Source: Oscillospiraceae bacterium
GTDB lineage: Bacteria > Bacillota > Clostridia > Oscillospirales > WRJC01
Assembly: GCA_009783265.1 (NCBI GenBank)
Contig: WRHM01000009.1
Coordinates: 93,339-130,833 of the forward strand
DNA: 37,495 nucleotides
Direction: 5' to 3'
Shown here one piece after another: positions 1 to 7,951 of the stretch. Each line of letters begins with the position of its first letter. Position 1 is the stretch's first letter. The notes below the pieces were generated by a model. That model was given only the letters and a program-made list of their open reading frames with translations, was not told the DNA's origin and ran no database searches. The position numbers and the translations under genes are program-made.

Positions 1-1
1 G

Positions 2-799
2 GTTTTGCCTGCTGACGCGACAAATAAAACTTTAACTTATAAATCAGACAATCAAAACGTCCTGACTGTTTTAAATAACGGAACGATTTATGCCGCCGGA
101 GCGGGAACTGCCAATATAACATGCATTTCGTCAAACGGTATTCAGGCTTCTTGCCAAATAACTGTAACAGTGCCTGTTGAAGCTATATATGTCGAAATTG
201 GCAGATATAAATATAAAACCGGCGAAACGGCGGAATTTAAAGTTACGATTTATCCCGAAGACGCGACGGACAAGAGCTATAATATAAGCATAACAGGATC
301 AGGCGGGGAACTCGCGGGAAATAATTCAAATTCAGTATTATGCAATTCAAGCGGCGTAACAACGATAACCGCAACGGCTTCAAACGGCGTTTCGGGAAAA
401 AGAAATATAGAGATAATTGACTTAAACGAATATGCCGCGGAAGTGCTGAGGCTTACAAATATCGAGCGGCAGAAAGCCGGGTTACCGGATTTAGTTTCTA
501 CTGATGGGTTAAAAAAGACGGCTTTAACCCGCGCGAAAGAGCTTATAACGCTTTTCTCTCACAGCCGCCCCGACGGAAGCGATTGTTTTACGGCGTATGA
601 TGAAAATAGCGTCACATACTGGACAGCCGGGGAAAATATCGCCGCATGGCAATCAACTCCGGAAGAAGTAATAAACGACTGGATGAATTCACCCGGGCAC
701 AGAGCGAATATTCTGAGTTCGGAATTTGGCCGTTTGGGTGTCGGAGTCGAAATGGATTCAAACGGAAGGCTTTACTGGTCTCAGAATTTTACTGATTGA
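2..799 (+). CDS. Secreted Ig-like (Big2)/CAP-domain protein, 3' part
   Basis: The gene enters from the left edge, so its start and any signal peptide are outside the window; the frame is open from base 2. Visible residues 1-57 look like the end of a bacterial Ig-like group 2 (Big2) domain with the typical LPADATNKTLTY strand and a GTANITC turn. Residues about 60-140 form a second Ig-like unit. Residues about 145-264 are a CAP (SCP/PR-1) domain, shown by LTNIERQKAGLP, FSHSRPDG, AGENIA and WMNSPGHRANIL. CAP domains with Ig-like repeats are normally extracellular or wall-associated in Clostridia, and their molecular function is mostly unknown. The gene ends 57 bases before rarA. The domain call is firm; the role is not. 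Confidence 0.85.
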   Translation, partial: VLPADATNKTLTYKSDNQNVLTVLNNGTIYAAGAGTANITCISSNGIQASCQITVTVPVEAIYVEIGRYKYKTGETAEFKVTIYPEDATDKSYNISITGSGGELAGNNSNSVLCNSSGVTTITATASNGVSGKRNIEIIDLNEYAAEVLRLTNIERQKAGLPDLVSTDGLKKTALTRAKELITLFSHSRPDGSDCFTAYDENSVTYWTAGENIAAWQSTPEEVINDWMNSPGHRANILSSEFGRLGVGVEMDSNGRLYWSQNFTD

Positions 800-811
800 T
801 TTCTTGAACAT

Positions 812-852
812 AAAGATAAAAAGATAAAAAGATAAAAAGATGAAAAGATAAA
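812..852 (+). repeat. 8-bp tandem repeat (GATAAAAA-type) in the rarA leader
   Basis: GAT recurs exactly every 8 bases at 815, 823, 831, 839 and 847. Three units are identical (GATAAAAA), followed by GATGAAAA and GATAAATT. The array fills most of the space between the CAP gene and rarA and ends four bases before the rarA start codon, where a ribosome site would be expected. Confidence 0.85.
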
Positions 853-855
853 TTT

Positions 856-2166
856 ATGAATAATAATATAAAATCAAAAACTCTTGCGGATTTGATGCGT
901 CCGGCAGCTCTTGACGAGATTGTCGGGCAAAATCATCTGTTCGGCGACGGCAGCCCGATTAATAATATGGCAAAAAATAAGTTTGTCAGGAACATGATTT
1001 TTTTCGGACCTCCCGGAGTCGGCAAGACTACCGCCGCCGAAATAATAGCGAAAACATGCGGCAAGACTTTTTATAAATTAAACGGTACAACTGCGTCTCT
1101 CTCTGATATTAAAGAAATCGCCGAAAAAACAAAGACTTTCGAGGGTGAACACGGCGCGGGAATAGTTTTATATCTTGACGAGATACAGTATTTTAACAGA
1201 AAACAGCAGCAGTCGCTTCTCGAATATATAGAAGACGGGCGCATTGTTTTGATTGCCTCGACTACTGAAAACCCGTATTTTTATATTTACGGAGCAATAA
1301 TTTCACGCTGCAATATATTCGAGTTCAAGCCCGTAACTTGCGAAGATATAGAAAAAGCCCTTGACAGGGGCATAGAAAAAATGCGCGAATTATTTAGCTC
1401 AGAGGGATTCGAAAATATTTCTGTTGATTCTGGCGCGAAACGCAAAATCGCGGAATTTGCCGGAGGCGACGTGCGAAAGTCCCTGAACACTCTTGAACTC
1501 GCGTTTTTATCGTGCGTAAAAAATAGCATAACAATAAGCGATATTGAGAAAATAATCCCTAAATCTTCTATGTATTACGACAGGGACGGCGACGAGCATT
1601 TTGATTTATTGTCGGCATTGCACAAATCTATTCGGGGAAGCGACGAAAACGCGGCGGTGTATTATCTTGCGAAACTCATCGAGGGCGGGGATATTTTATC
1701 GCCGATACGACGGATATTATGCGCCGCTTCGGAAGATATAGGACTCGCTTATCCGAACGCTGCGGTTATAGTCAAATCTTTGTGCGATTCGGCTGTGCAA
1801 ATCGGAATGCCCGAAGCAAGGCTTATGCTCGCGCAAGCCGTAATATTTTTATGTACCTGCCCGAAGTCAAACTCTGTTTTGATTGCGATAGACGGAGCGT
1901 TGAACGACGTGAGAAATAATGCAGGTAAATCAGATAATATTCCCATTCAGTTGAAAAACCTCAAGGATTTAAAAGACGAAAATTATCTTGAGAGTATCGG
2001 CGGTTCGCAGGATTATCTGTACCCGCATAATTTTAAAAATGGCTATGTAAAGCAACAATACTTGCCAGATAGCTTGAAAAGTAAAGTTTATTATAAGTTC
2101 GGCGAAAACAAAACGGAGCAGGCTGCGTTGGAGTATAGGAATAAGGTTGTAAGGGAGCAATTATGA
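856..2166 (+). CDS. rarA: Replication-associated recombination protein A (AAA+ ATPase RarA/MgsA)
   Basis: This is a full-length 436-aa RarA/MgsA-type AAA+ ATPase. It belongs to the clamp-loader-like family that acts at stalled forks and gaps during replication. Walker A is GPPGVGKT at residues 51-58 and Walker B is LYLDEIQYF around D108-E109. The sensor segment ASTTENPYF and the SRCNIFEF arginine-finger region follow. The C-terminal MgsA domain contains EDIGLAYPNA and ends with the family pattern YPHNF...YVKQQYLP. No strong Shine-Dalgarno is visible; the ATG follows an A-rich 8-bp tandem repeat. Its stop overlaps the next start as ATGA, so it probably leads the operon rarA, small Cys-rich protein, nth, thiI. 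Confidence 0.95.
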   Translation: MNNNIKSKTLADLMRPAALDEIVGQNHLFGDGSPINNMAKNKFVRNMIFFGPPGVGKTTAAEIIAKTCGKTFYKLNGTTASLSDIKEIAEKTKTFEGEHGAGIVLYLDEIQYFNRKQQQSLLEYIEDGRIVLIASTTENPYFYIYGAIISRCNIFEFKPVTCEDIEKALDRGIEKMRELFSSEGFENISVDSGAKRKIAEFAGGDVRKSLNTLELAFLSCVKNSITISDIEKIIPKSSMYYDRDGDEHFDLLSALHKSIRGSDENAAVYYLAKLIEGGDILSPIRRILCAASEDIGLAYPNAAVIVKSLCDSAVQIGMPEARLMLAQAVIFLCTCPKSNSVLIAIDGALNDVRNNAGKSDNIPIQLKNLKDLKDENYLESIGGSQDYLYPHNFKNGYVKQQYLPDSLKSKVYYKFGENKTEQAALEYRNKVVREQL

Positions 2167-2474
2167 GGACAAAAAATGAATACTACGAGCAAGTATTAAA
2201 AAACAGAAAATTGGTGTCTGACCCCGAAATTACAAAATGTACTTGTCAAAATACGCTTTGTGACTGGCATGGAAAATGCAAAGAATGCGTAGCTCTGCAT
2301 AGATTTCATAATAACCATGTTCCCGTGTGTCTGCAACCAATAATTGAGGATAAGTTAAAAGAATTAGTCGGCGTTGTTGAAATGATAGCCACAAAAAAAG
2401 AGGCAACTCCCATTGAATACAGGCACTACGTAAAGGAATGCGATATAAATAAAAAAGGTAAAAAACAACCATGA
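2163..2474 (+). CDS. Small Cys-rich putative zinc-binding protein (DUF6485-like)
   Basis: A 103-aa protein with a compact Cys/His cluster near residues 26-54 (CTCQNTLCDWHGKCKECV, then H and a late Cys in VPVCLQP). It resembles small clostridial DUF6485-type proteins, whose spacing of Cys pairs suggests one bound metal. The rest, after about residue 57, is a charged helical tail. No enzyme motif is visible. The start has a GGGAG ribosome site and overlaps the rarA stop as ATGA; its own stop overlaps the nth start in the same way. It is therefore translationally coupled between two DNA-maintenance genes. The family name is from memory and is only a tentative match. Confidence 0.7.
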   Translation: MRTKNEYYEQVLKNRKLVSDPEITKCTCQNTLCDWHGKCKECVALHRFHNNHVPVCLQPIIEDKLKELVGVVEMIATKKEATPIEYRHYVKECDINKKGKKQP

Positions 2475-3115
2475 ATAAAAAAGAAAAAACCAGAATCAAC
2501 ACAATAATACAAAAACTCAAAGAATACTACCCTATGGCAGAATGTATGCTCGAATATGAAACAGAGCCTTATAAGTTATTAATCATGGCGCGTTTGTCCG
2601 CGCAATGCACCGACGCGAGGGTGAATATCGTCTCGAAAGATTTGTTTGAGCAATTTAAATCACTCGAAGATTTCGCAGACTGCGATTTGGAAAAACTCGA
2701 AAAGGCTATATTTACTTGCGGATTATATAAAATGAAAGCAAAAAATATAAAAAACATGTGCCAAATGATAATCGACGAGTTTGATTCGCAAGTTCCGGAA
2801 GAAATGGACGATTTATTGAAACTGCCGGGAATCGGGCGCAAAATCGCGAATTTAATCAGGGGCGATATATTTAACAAGCCTGCGATCGTCACAGATACGC
2901 ACTGCATAAGAATTTCAAACAGATTGAATTTATGCAACAGCGATAACCCGTACATAGTCGAAAAAGAGCTTGTTAAAATCATTTCCCCCGAAGAATCAAA
3001 TGATTTCTGTCACAGGCTGGTTTTCTTCGGCAGGGAGTGCTGCAAGGCGCAAAATCCAAGATGCGGGGAATGTTTTTTGAGAGATGTGTGCGGATTTAAA
3101 GATAATAAAATCTAA
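2471..3115 (+). CDS. nth: Endonuclease III (DNA glycosylase/AP lyase)
   Basis: A 214-aa base-excision repair enzyme for oxidised pyrimidines. The helix-hairpin-helix LPGIGRKIAN lies at 118-127 and carries the catalytic lysine K124. The catalytic aspartate is D142 in VTDTH, with the same 18-residue spacing as K120/D138 in E. coli. The C-terminal 4Fe-4S motif C191-x6-C198-x2-C201-x5-C207 is complete. Length is normal for the family. The start overlaps the preceding stop as ATGA, so expression is coupled to the rarA operon. thiI begins 13 bases after its stop. Confidence 0.96.
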   Translation: MNKKEKTRINTIIQKLKEYYPMAECMLEYETEPYKLLIMARLSAQCTDARVNIVSKDLFEQFKSLEDFADCDLEKLEKAIFTCGLYKMKAKNIKNMCQMIIDEFDSQVPEEMDDLLKLPGIGRKIANLIRGDIFNKPAIVTDTHCIRISNRLNLCNSDNPYIVEKELVKIISPEESNDFCHRLVFFGRECCKAQNPRCGECFLRDVCGFKDNKI

Positions 3116-3128
3116 AAGGGAGAAAATA

Positions 3129-4346
3129 ATGCAAGAGACAAAAGTCCTGCTTTTGAAATATGGTGAAATAGCGTTGAAAGGCCTGAACCGGTCTAATTTT
3201 GAAAAATTGCTTGAACAAAATATTATTAACGCAATCAGAAATTATAAAAATTTAGGCAATAAAAAAAATTTATATTTTAATATCGAGCGCGAACAGTCGA
3301 TTATGACGGTTTCGTGCGAAGATATAAATTTTGACATAGATAATTTAATCCCGGTTTTATCAAAAGTTTTCGGGATTGTCACGATAAACTCAGCCGTCAA
3401 AACTGAAAAAAATATAGAAAAAATAAAAGAAATCGCGTTGAAATATATCGCGCCGGTTCTCGAAAACAAAAAAAGCTTCGGGGTTCTGGCAAAACGCTCG
3501 GATAAATCTTTTGCGATAAAAAGCCCCGAAATTGCTTTGCAGGTCGGCGACGTTTTATTTGAAAATAATAAAAATATAAAAGTCGATCTAAAAAATCCAG
3601 AAGTATGGGTCGCAGTCGAAATCAGAAATAACGGCGCGTTTATTCACGCGTCGAACGTGAAATATAAAGGCGCTGGAGGTATGCCGACAGGGTCAAACGG
3701 CGCGGGATTGCTGTTATTATCCGGCGGTATTGATTCGCCCGTCGCGGGATACATGATGGCGAGAAGGGGCATGAAAATTTCGGTTTTGCACTTCACGTCC
3801 GAGCCGTACACATCAGAAAGAGCTAAAGAAAAAGTCTTGCGGCTCTCTAAAATTTTATCGCAATATTGCGGGGATATAAAATTTTACGCAGTCAGTCTTA
3901 CAGAAATACAGGAGAGCATCAGGCAATACTGCGCTGAAGATTACACAACGGTTTTATTGCGGCGATTTATGATAAAAATAGCTGGAGAAATCGCGAAATC
4001 AAATTATCTTGACTGCGTAATCACGGGAGAATCTCTCGGACAAGTCGCTTCACAGACAATACAAGCGATAAAAGTCATATATGATAATATAAACATACCG
4101 GTTTTTCGTCCGTGCATAGGGCTTGATAAATCTCAAATAATCGAAACCGCCGAAAAAATCGGAACTTATGAAACATCGGTCGAGCCTTATGAAGACTGCT
4201 GCTCTATATTCACCCCGCGCCATCCCGTGACAAAACCTAAACTTGAAAGTGTTTTAACCGAAGAAAACAGGATTGCTGACGCGGCAGATTTGATTGAAAG
4301 AGCGATTTCTAATTCTAATATTGATAAAGATAACGTTAATTTGTAA
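3129..4346 (+). CDS. thiI: tRNA 4-thiouridine synthase ThiI (no rhodanese domain)
   Basis: 405 aa from the ATG at 3129, chosen because it follows AAGGGAG with normal spacing; the frame is open further upstream but that part overlaps nth. The N-terminal ferredoxin-like/THUMP region binds tRNA (residues about 1-175). The PP-loop ATPase signature SGGIDSPVA starts at S198. ThiI adenylates U8 of tRNA and transfers sulfur; it also serves thiamine thiazole synthesis in some bacteria. The protein ends after the PP-loop domain and lacks the C-terminal rhodanese domain of E. coli ThiI, as is usual in Firmicutes such as B. subtilis, where a dedicated cysteine desulfurase supplies sulfur. No nifS-like gene is adjacent here. 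It is last in its operon, with a hairpin terminator downstream. Confidence 0.95.
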   Translation: MQETKVLLLKYGEIALKGLNRSNFEKLLEQNIINAIRNYKNLGNKKNLYFNIEREQSIMTVSCEDINFDIDNLIPVLSKVFGIVTINSAVKTEKNIEKIKEIALKYIAPVLENKKSFGVLAKRSDKSFAIKSPEIALQVGDVLFENNKNIKVDLKNPEVWVAVEIRNNGAFIHASNVKYKGAGGMPTGSNGAGLLLLSGGIDSPVAGYMMARRGMKISVLHFTSEPYTSERAKEKVLRLSKILSQYCGDIKFYAVSLTEIQESIRQYCAEDYTTVLLRRFMIKIAGEIAKSNYLDCVITGESLGQVASQTIQAIKVIYDNINIPVFRPCIGLDKSQIIETAEKIGTYETSVEPYEDCCSIFTPRHPVTKPKLESVLTEENRIADAADLIERAISNSNIDKDNVNL

Positions 4347-4408
4347 GGCAGTCACATGCCCATGAATATAACATATCCCAGTTAGCAAACCCATCACGTT
4401 GGAATCAA

Positions 4409-4453
4409 ATTATTCTGTGAAAATCCCCAATATAATCCCTCGCACAGAATAAT
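4409..4453. repeat. Inverted repeat downstream of thiI
   Basis: ATTATTCTGTG at 4409-4419 is exactly complementary to CACAGAATAAT at 4443-4453, leaving a 23-base loop. It is the first of three inverted repeats in the 228-base thiI-cinA spacer. No coding frame accounts for it. Confidence 0.7.
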
Positions 4454-4476
4454 CTCTATATAAGAAGAGGAGAGTT

Positions 4477-4518
4477 TTAAGAGAGGGGAATGCGTTCCTC
4501 TCTCTTAATTTCTTTTTT
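4477..4518 (+). terminator. Rho-independent terminator after thiI
   Basis: A 14-bp stem, TTAAGAGAGGGGAA at 4477-4490 pairing with 4495-4508 (one G-T wobble), has a TGCG loop and is followed by TTTCTTTTTTG. Position and shape fit termination of the rarA-nth-thiI operon. Confidence 0.85.
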
Positions 4519-4519
4519 G

Positions 4520-4547
4520 TTACTTTTTGTGAAACTACAAAAAGTAA
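4520..4547. repeat. Perfect 11-bp inverted repeat before cinA
   Basis: TTACTTTTTGT (4520-4530) and ACAAAAAGTAA (4537-4547) form a perfect stem around a 6-base loop, directly after the thiI terminator and 28 bases before cinA. It could be part of the terminator, an operator, or a dispersed short palindrome. Confidence 0.7.
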
Positions 4548-4574
4548 ATAAATATTTGAAAGGTTAAATTTTAT

Positions 4575-5852
4575 ATGACTGCTGAAATTTTATGCGTCGG
4601 GACAGAGCTTCTTCTCGGCAATATCGTAAACACAAACGCGGCTTTTTTAAGCCGCGAACTCGCCGCAATCGGCATATTTACTTATTATCAGTCAGTTGTC
4701 GGCGATAATGCCGGACGCTTAAAAGAAAGCCTCGCGCTTTCTCTCTCCCGTTCGGATATTGTTATAATCACAGGGGGATTAGGTCCGACTTATGACGATT
4801 TGACCAAAGAAACCGTCGCAAAATATTTCGGTCTGGACATGAAAATGCACGAAGAATCCCTTGAAAGATTAAAGAAAATTTTTGCGCCGTCTAACCGTCA
4901 GATGACGCCTAACAACGAAAAACAGGCGATGATGCCCGAGGATTGCGTTGTTTTCCCGAATAATTACGGAACAGCTCCCGGACTTGCGGTCGAAGGGAAA
5001 AATAAAACAGTTATAATGCTTCCCGGGCCTCCACGCGAAATGGAGCCAATGTATGTAGAAGAAATCAAGCCGTTTCTGTTAAAAAAACAAAGCGATAAAA
5101 TTAAAATTCTCGTATCAAAAACTGTGCATATATTCGGCATAGGAGAATCTCAGGTCGAGTATAAACTTCATGAATTTATGCAAAATGCAATTAATCCTAC
5201 TGTTGCGCCGTATGCCAAAGAGGGCGAAGTCGAACTTCGCGTAACTGCGTCAGGCTCGGACGAAAATGAATGCGTAAGTTTAATTGATCCTGTAATTAAT
5301 AAAATAAAAAGTGAAATCGGAGAATTTATCTATGGAATAGACGTAAAATCCCTGCAAAACGCCGTAGTTTTAAAATTACGCGAAAAAAACCTGAAATTAG
5401 CGACGGCCGAATCCTGCACAGGCGGGCTTATCGGCAAAAGAATCACTGAAATATCAGGCTGTTCGAGCGTTTATTTAGGCGGGATAATCTCTTATGACAA
5501 CAGTGTAAAAATAAATAAATTAAATGTCCGGCAAGAAACTTTAAAGCAATACGGAGCAGTCAGCGAGCAGACAGCTCTGGAAATGTGCAAAGGGGCGGCG
5601 GAAAATTTAAACGCTGATATAGGCGTATCAACAACGGGAATCGCCGGGCCTGACGGCGGTTCTGACGAAAAACCGGTCGGGCTTGTTTATGTCGGCGTAT
5701 ATTATAAAAATAAAAAAACCGGAGAGATAATTCACAAGGCAGTAAAATTAAATCTCGCGCGGCGAATGCACAAAGACGAGCGTGAAATGATAAGATACGC
5801 GGCTTCGTCAAACGCACTTTATGAAGTTCTAAAATTGTTTATTGAGATTTAG
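4575..5852 (+). CDS. cinA: CinA: competence/damage-inducible protein A family, NMN deamidase
   Basis: A 425-aa two-domain CinA protein. The N-terminal MoaB/MogA-like domain (COG1058) shows GTELLLGNIVNTNAAFLSR and TGGLGPTYDDLTKE. The C-terminal CinA domain, roughly residues 265-425, shows TAESCTGGLIGKRITEISG and TGIAGPDGG, the region carrying nicotinamide-mononucleotide deamidase activity in characterised homologues. The N-terminal domain has ADP-ribose pyrophosphatase activity in some members. Length is normal. It stands alone behind a terminator and is followed by a hairpin shared with the convergent amidohydrolase gene. recA, often next to cinA in Firmicutes, is not in this window. Confidence 0.95.
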   Translation: MTAEILCVGTELLLGNIVNTNAAFLSRELAAIGIFTYYQSVVGDNAGRLKESLALSLSRSDIVIITGGLGPTYDDLTKETVAKYFGLDMKMHEESLERLKKIFAPSNRQMTPNNEKQAMMPEDCVVFPNNYGTAPGLAVEGKNKTVIMLPGPPREMEPMYVEEIKPFLLKKQSDKIKILVSKTVHIFGIGESQVEYKLHEFMQNAINPTVAPYAKEGEVELRVTASGSDENECVSLIDPVINKIKSEIGEFIYGIDVKSLQNAVVLKLREKNLKLATAESCTGGLIGKRITEISGCSSVYLGGIISYDNSVKINKLNVRQETLKQYGAVSEQTALEMCKGAAENLNADIGVSTTGIAGPDGGSDEKPVGLVYVGVYYKNKKTGEIIHKAVKLNLARRMHKDEREMIRYAASSNALYEVLKLFIEI

Positions 5853-5886
5853 GGGTAAAATTATAAAAAAATAAAATTATTTATTA

Positions 5887-5913
5887 TAGGGGCAGATATT
5901 GAATCTGCCCCTA
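5887..5913. terminator. Hairpin between convergent cinA and amidohydrolase genes
   Basis: TAGGGGCAGAT (5887-5897) pairs perfectly with ATCTGCCCCTA (5903-5913) around a 5-base loop. T-rich sequence lies on both sides, so it could stop transcription from either direction. Its TAGGGG...CCCCTA edges resemble the hairpin core of the repeat at 10105-10229, so it may also be a dispersed palindrome. Confidence 0.65.
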
Positions 5914-5947
5914 CGCAATTTGATTTTTATGTTTTATTTTAGTCTAA

Positions 5948-6802
5948 TCAATAATTCTGCGGGAACCCAATAAATCTGAGCATATTAAGATAATATAAAT
6001 GCTCTTTGAAATCGTCGTCTAATTTTCGCCCGAATATTCCGCCGTTTTTATAATAATTGTCAAATACGCTCTCGTCATAATCCAGAATATCTTTCGCGTA
6101 GCCTGAACTGTATGGGCTGAGCGAATTGTCTATGCCGTATAAAAGATTTGATTTTATATTATATCCCGCAAACAGGAGCATGTCATACATTGGCTTTCGG
6201 TAAGGCCTCGGCGTTCCGGGGGTTAAATCTATAAACATTTCACCTGAGCCGCTGTTTTCTCTTGAGCGCGAAGAATTAAATTTGCCGTAAACTGCGATAC
6301 ATTCGTCAGTCCATGGCCATGAAACGTGCGCGAGCGAAAAGCGTAAATTGTCTATTGACAGCAGCCCCTCAAAATTACACGGGCGATTGTAGTTGCCGGA
6401 CGCGTTCCTGCCATCATATAATATGCCCGAATGAAACATAAGCGGCTTATTTAATTCCGCAATCTTACGGTAAACCGGCAGTGCGCGTTCGTCGCACGGG
6501 AAATGCTGCGAGCAGATAACTTTAAAGCCCATTATGCCTTTTTTATCCGCGAGTTCAACCTGTGCTACTGCGTCGGGTTCTGTCGGATCGATGAACAAGA
6601 ACGGGAAAAGATATTTTTGATTTTCGCAGATTTTCAACACGGCGTCAATGCGCTCTTCCGGAGATGGGGCGTCATGCAAGCCCCTCGACGGGCTGTGCGA
6701 AAATATAATCCCGCCGTCGAAACCTCCGGCTTTCATATTTGATATAATATCTGTACGGTCGCAGTCTGAAATTTTTGAATGAATATGGCAATCAAGACGC
6801 AT
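5948..6802 (-). CDS. Amidohydrolase family 2 (TIM-barrel metal-dependent hydrolase)
   Basis: 284 aa. The N-terminal metal motif H6-x-H8 (MRLDCHIH) begins the first strand, as in amidohydrolase 2 proteins. Later GFKVICSQHFP, MFHSGILYDG and LAHVSWPWTDE supply the further barrel His residues. The start follows AAGGAGG. Members hydrolyse or decarboxylate small cyclic or carboxylated compounds; the substrate cannot be read from the sequence. It is the last gene of a minus-strand group with an SDR dehydrogenase, an acid-sugar dehydratase and an AraC regulator, so a role in sugar-acid or lactone catabolism is a reasonable inference. Confidence 0.85.
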   Translation of the reverse strand: MRLDCHIHSKISDCDRTDIISNMKAGGFDGGIIFSHSPSRGLHDAPSPEERIDAVLKICENQKYLFPFLFIDPTEPDAVAQVELADKKGIMGFKVICSQHFPCDERALPVYRKIAELNKPLMFHSGILYDGRNASGNYNRPCNFEGLLSIDNLRFSLAHVSWPWTDECIAVYGKFNSSRSRENSGSGEMFIDLTPGTPRPYRKPMYDMLLFAGYNIKSNLLYGIDNSLSPYSSGYAKDILDYDESVFDNYYKNGGIFGRKLDDDFKEHLYYLNMLRFIGFPQNY

Positions 6803-6908
6803 GATATAATCCTCCTTAAAATTTTTATATAAAATTTTAATTATATTATATCAAAAATATTATGATAAAGCTATGATTTATTTGTTAAAATTATCGAGCT
6901 TAAAATAT

Positions 6909-7859
6909 TTATTTTTGCATTTCCCTGACCGGGCGCATTTCGATATAACCGCGCCAGCTCTTAGGCACAAGCTGTATTCTCGGCGCAAGTTCGTCGGCGT
7001 ATTCATAACCGTAAACTTCCGGATTGAATTTCCCAAACTGTTCAATACCCTCACCGATGGCTTTCTGCCAATTTTCATCGGCATACGGCTCGCCCTGAAA
7101 CACAAGCATTTTGCATGGTTCGAGATTAATTACGTCAAACCTTTCCGGGATTTCCCCGGAATAGTCGGCGGGGACTTCGATGGCGAACGCATAAACGCCC
7201 GTGCCTTCCGGTCGCATATTGTCCGGCAGCCATACGCAGACAGGTTCATAGAGAGCCTCTTTAACGCTGCCGAGAAATTCCCATATTCGGGTATCTTCCG
7301 GAGTTCCGCATCCGATTTCTCCCATATACTCAAAGTAATCATTTGCATTTTTACTTCTTCTTAAAATAAGTTTTCTTTTCGGTCTCTCCATGATTTGCGT
7401 AAAAATAACCGCTGTTTTTGTTTCTTTTCCCATATTGATACATTCCTCCGATTTTAAATTTAATTTTAATTTTTGGCGGTCGAGATAACGACACGGGACA
7501 ATCCACCCGTTGGAATTGGGATAATCCGCGTATTTTTTCGGCGTTATTCCAAATGCGTTCACAAACGCTCTTGTAAAACCTTCGTGGCTGTCAAAGACAA
7601 AATCAAGCGCAATATCAAGCACTTTAGGTTTTGATTTTCCGTTTCGCAAAGCGTGCGCGGATTCAATCAGCCTTTTGCGGCGTATATATTCAAAAGGGGA
7701 CAGGCCTGTTTCCTCTTTGAATAATCTTGCCGCGTGAAATTGTGAATACCCGGCTGATTTGGCTATATCGCTTGACGTTATGGGTTCCTGCAAATGCTCT
7801 TTTATATATTTTCGCATTTGTGATACTGCAACCGAAATCTTATGGTTTTCATAATACAT
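6909..7859 (-). CDS. AraC-family regulator with GyrI-like effector-binding domain
   Basis: 316 aa, starting after CAGGAGGTGAG. Residues about 10-110 hold the two AraC helix-turn-helix motifs (ITSSDIAKSAGYSQFHAARL and VLDIALDFVFDSHEGFTRAF, then FGITPKKY). Residues about 165-316 form a GyrI-like/AraC effector-binding domain (SKNANDYFEYM, YAFAIEVPADYSG, CKMLVFQGEPY). Such proteins sense a small molecule with the C-terminal half. The gene lies between the GalD-like dehydratase and the amidohydrolase on the same strand, so it probably controls this catabolic cluster. The ligand is unknown. Confidence 0.9.
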   Translation of the reverse strand: MYYENHKISVAVSQMRKYIKEHLQEPITSSDIAKSAGYSQFHAARLFKEETGLSPFEYIRRKRLIESAHALRNGKSKPKVLDIALDFVFDSHEGFTRAFVNAFGITPKKYADYPNSNGWIVPCRYLDRQKLKLNLKSEECINMGKETKTAVIFTQIMERPKRKLILRRSKNANDYFEYMGEIGCGTPEDTRIWEFLGSVKEALYEPVCVWLPDNMRPEGTGVYAFAIEVPADYSGEIPERFDVINLEPCKMLVFQGEPYADENWQKAIGEGIEQFGKFNPEVYGYEYADELAPRIQLVPKSWRGYIEMRPVREMQK

Positions 7860-7951
7860 CGTTTTCTCACCTCCTGTAATAATTTTATATTAAACCGGAG
7901 TAATTTTCTTGACTTCAAATGCTATGTTATATTTTTTGTTTTATATTTGTT

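Noticed and set aside
6873..7364. Plus-strand open frame opposite the AraC gene
   Set aside because: Fully antisense to a clear AraC/GyrI-like protein and without ribosome site or domain.
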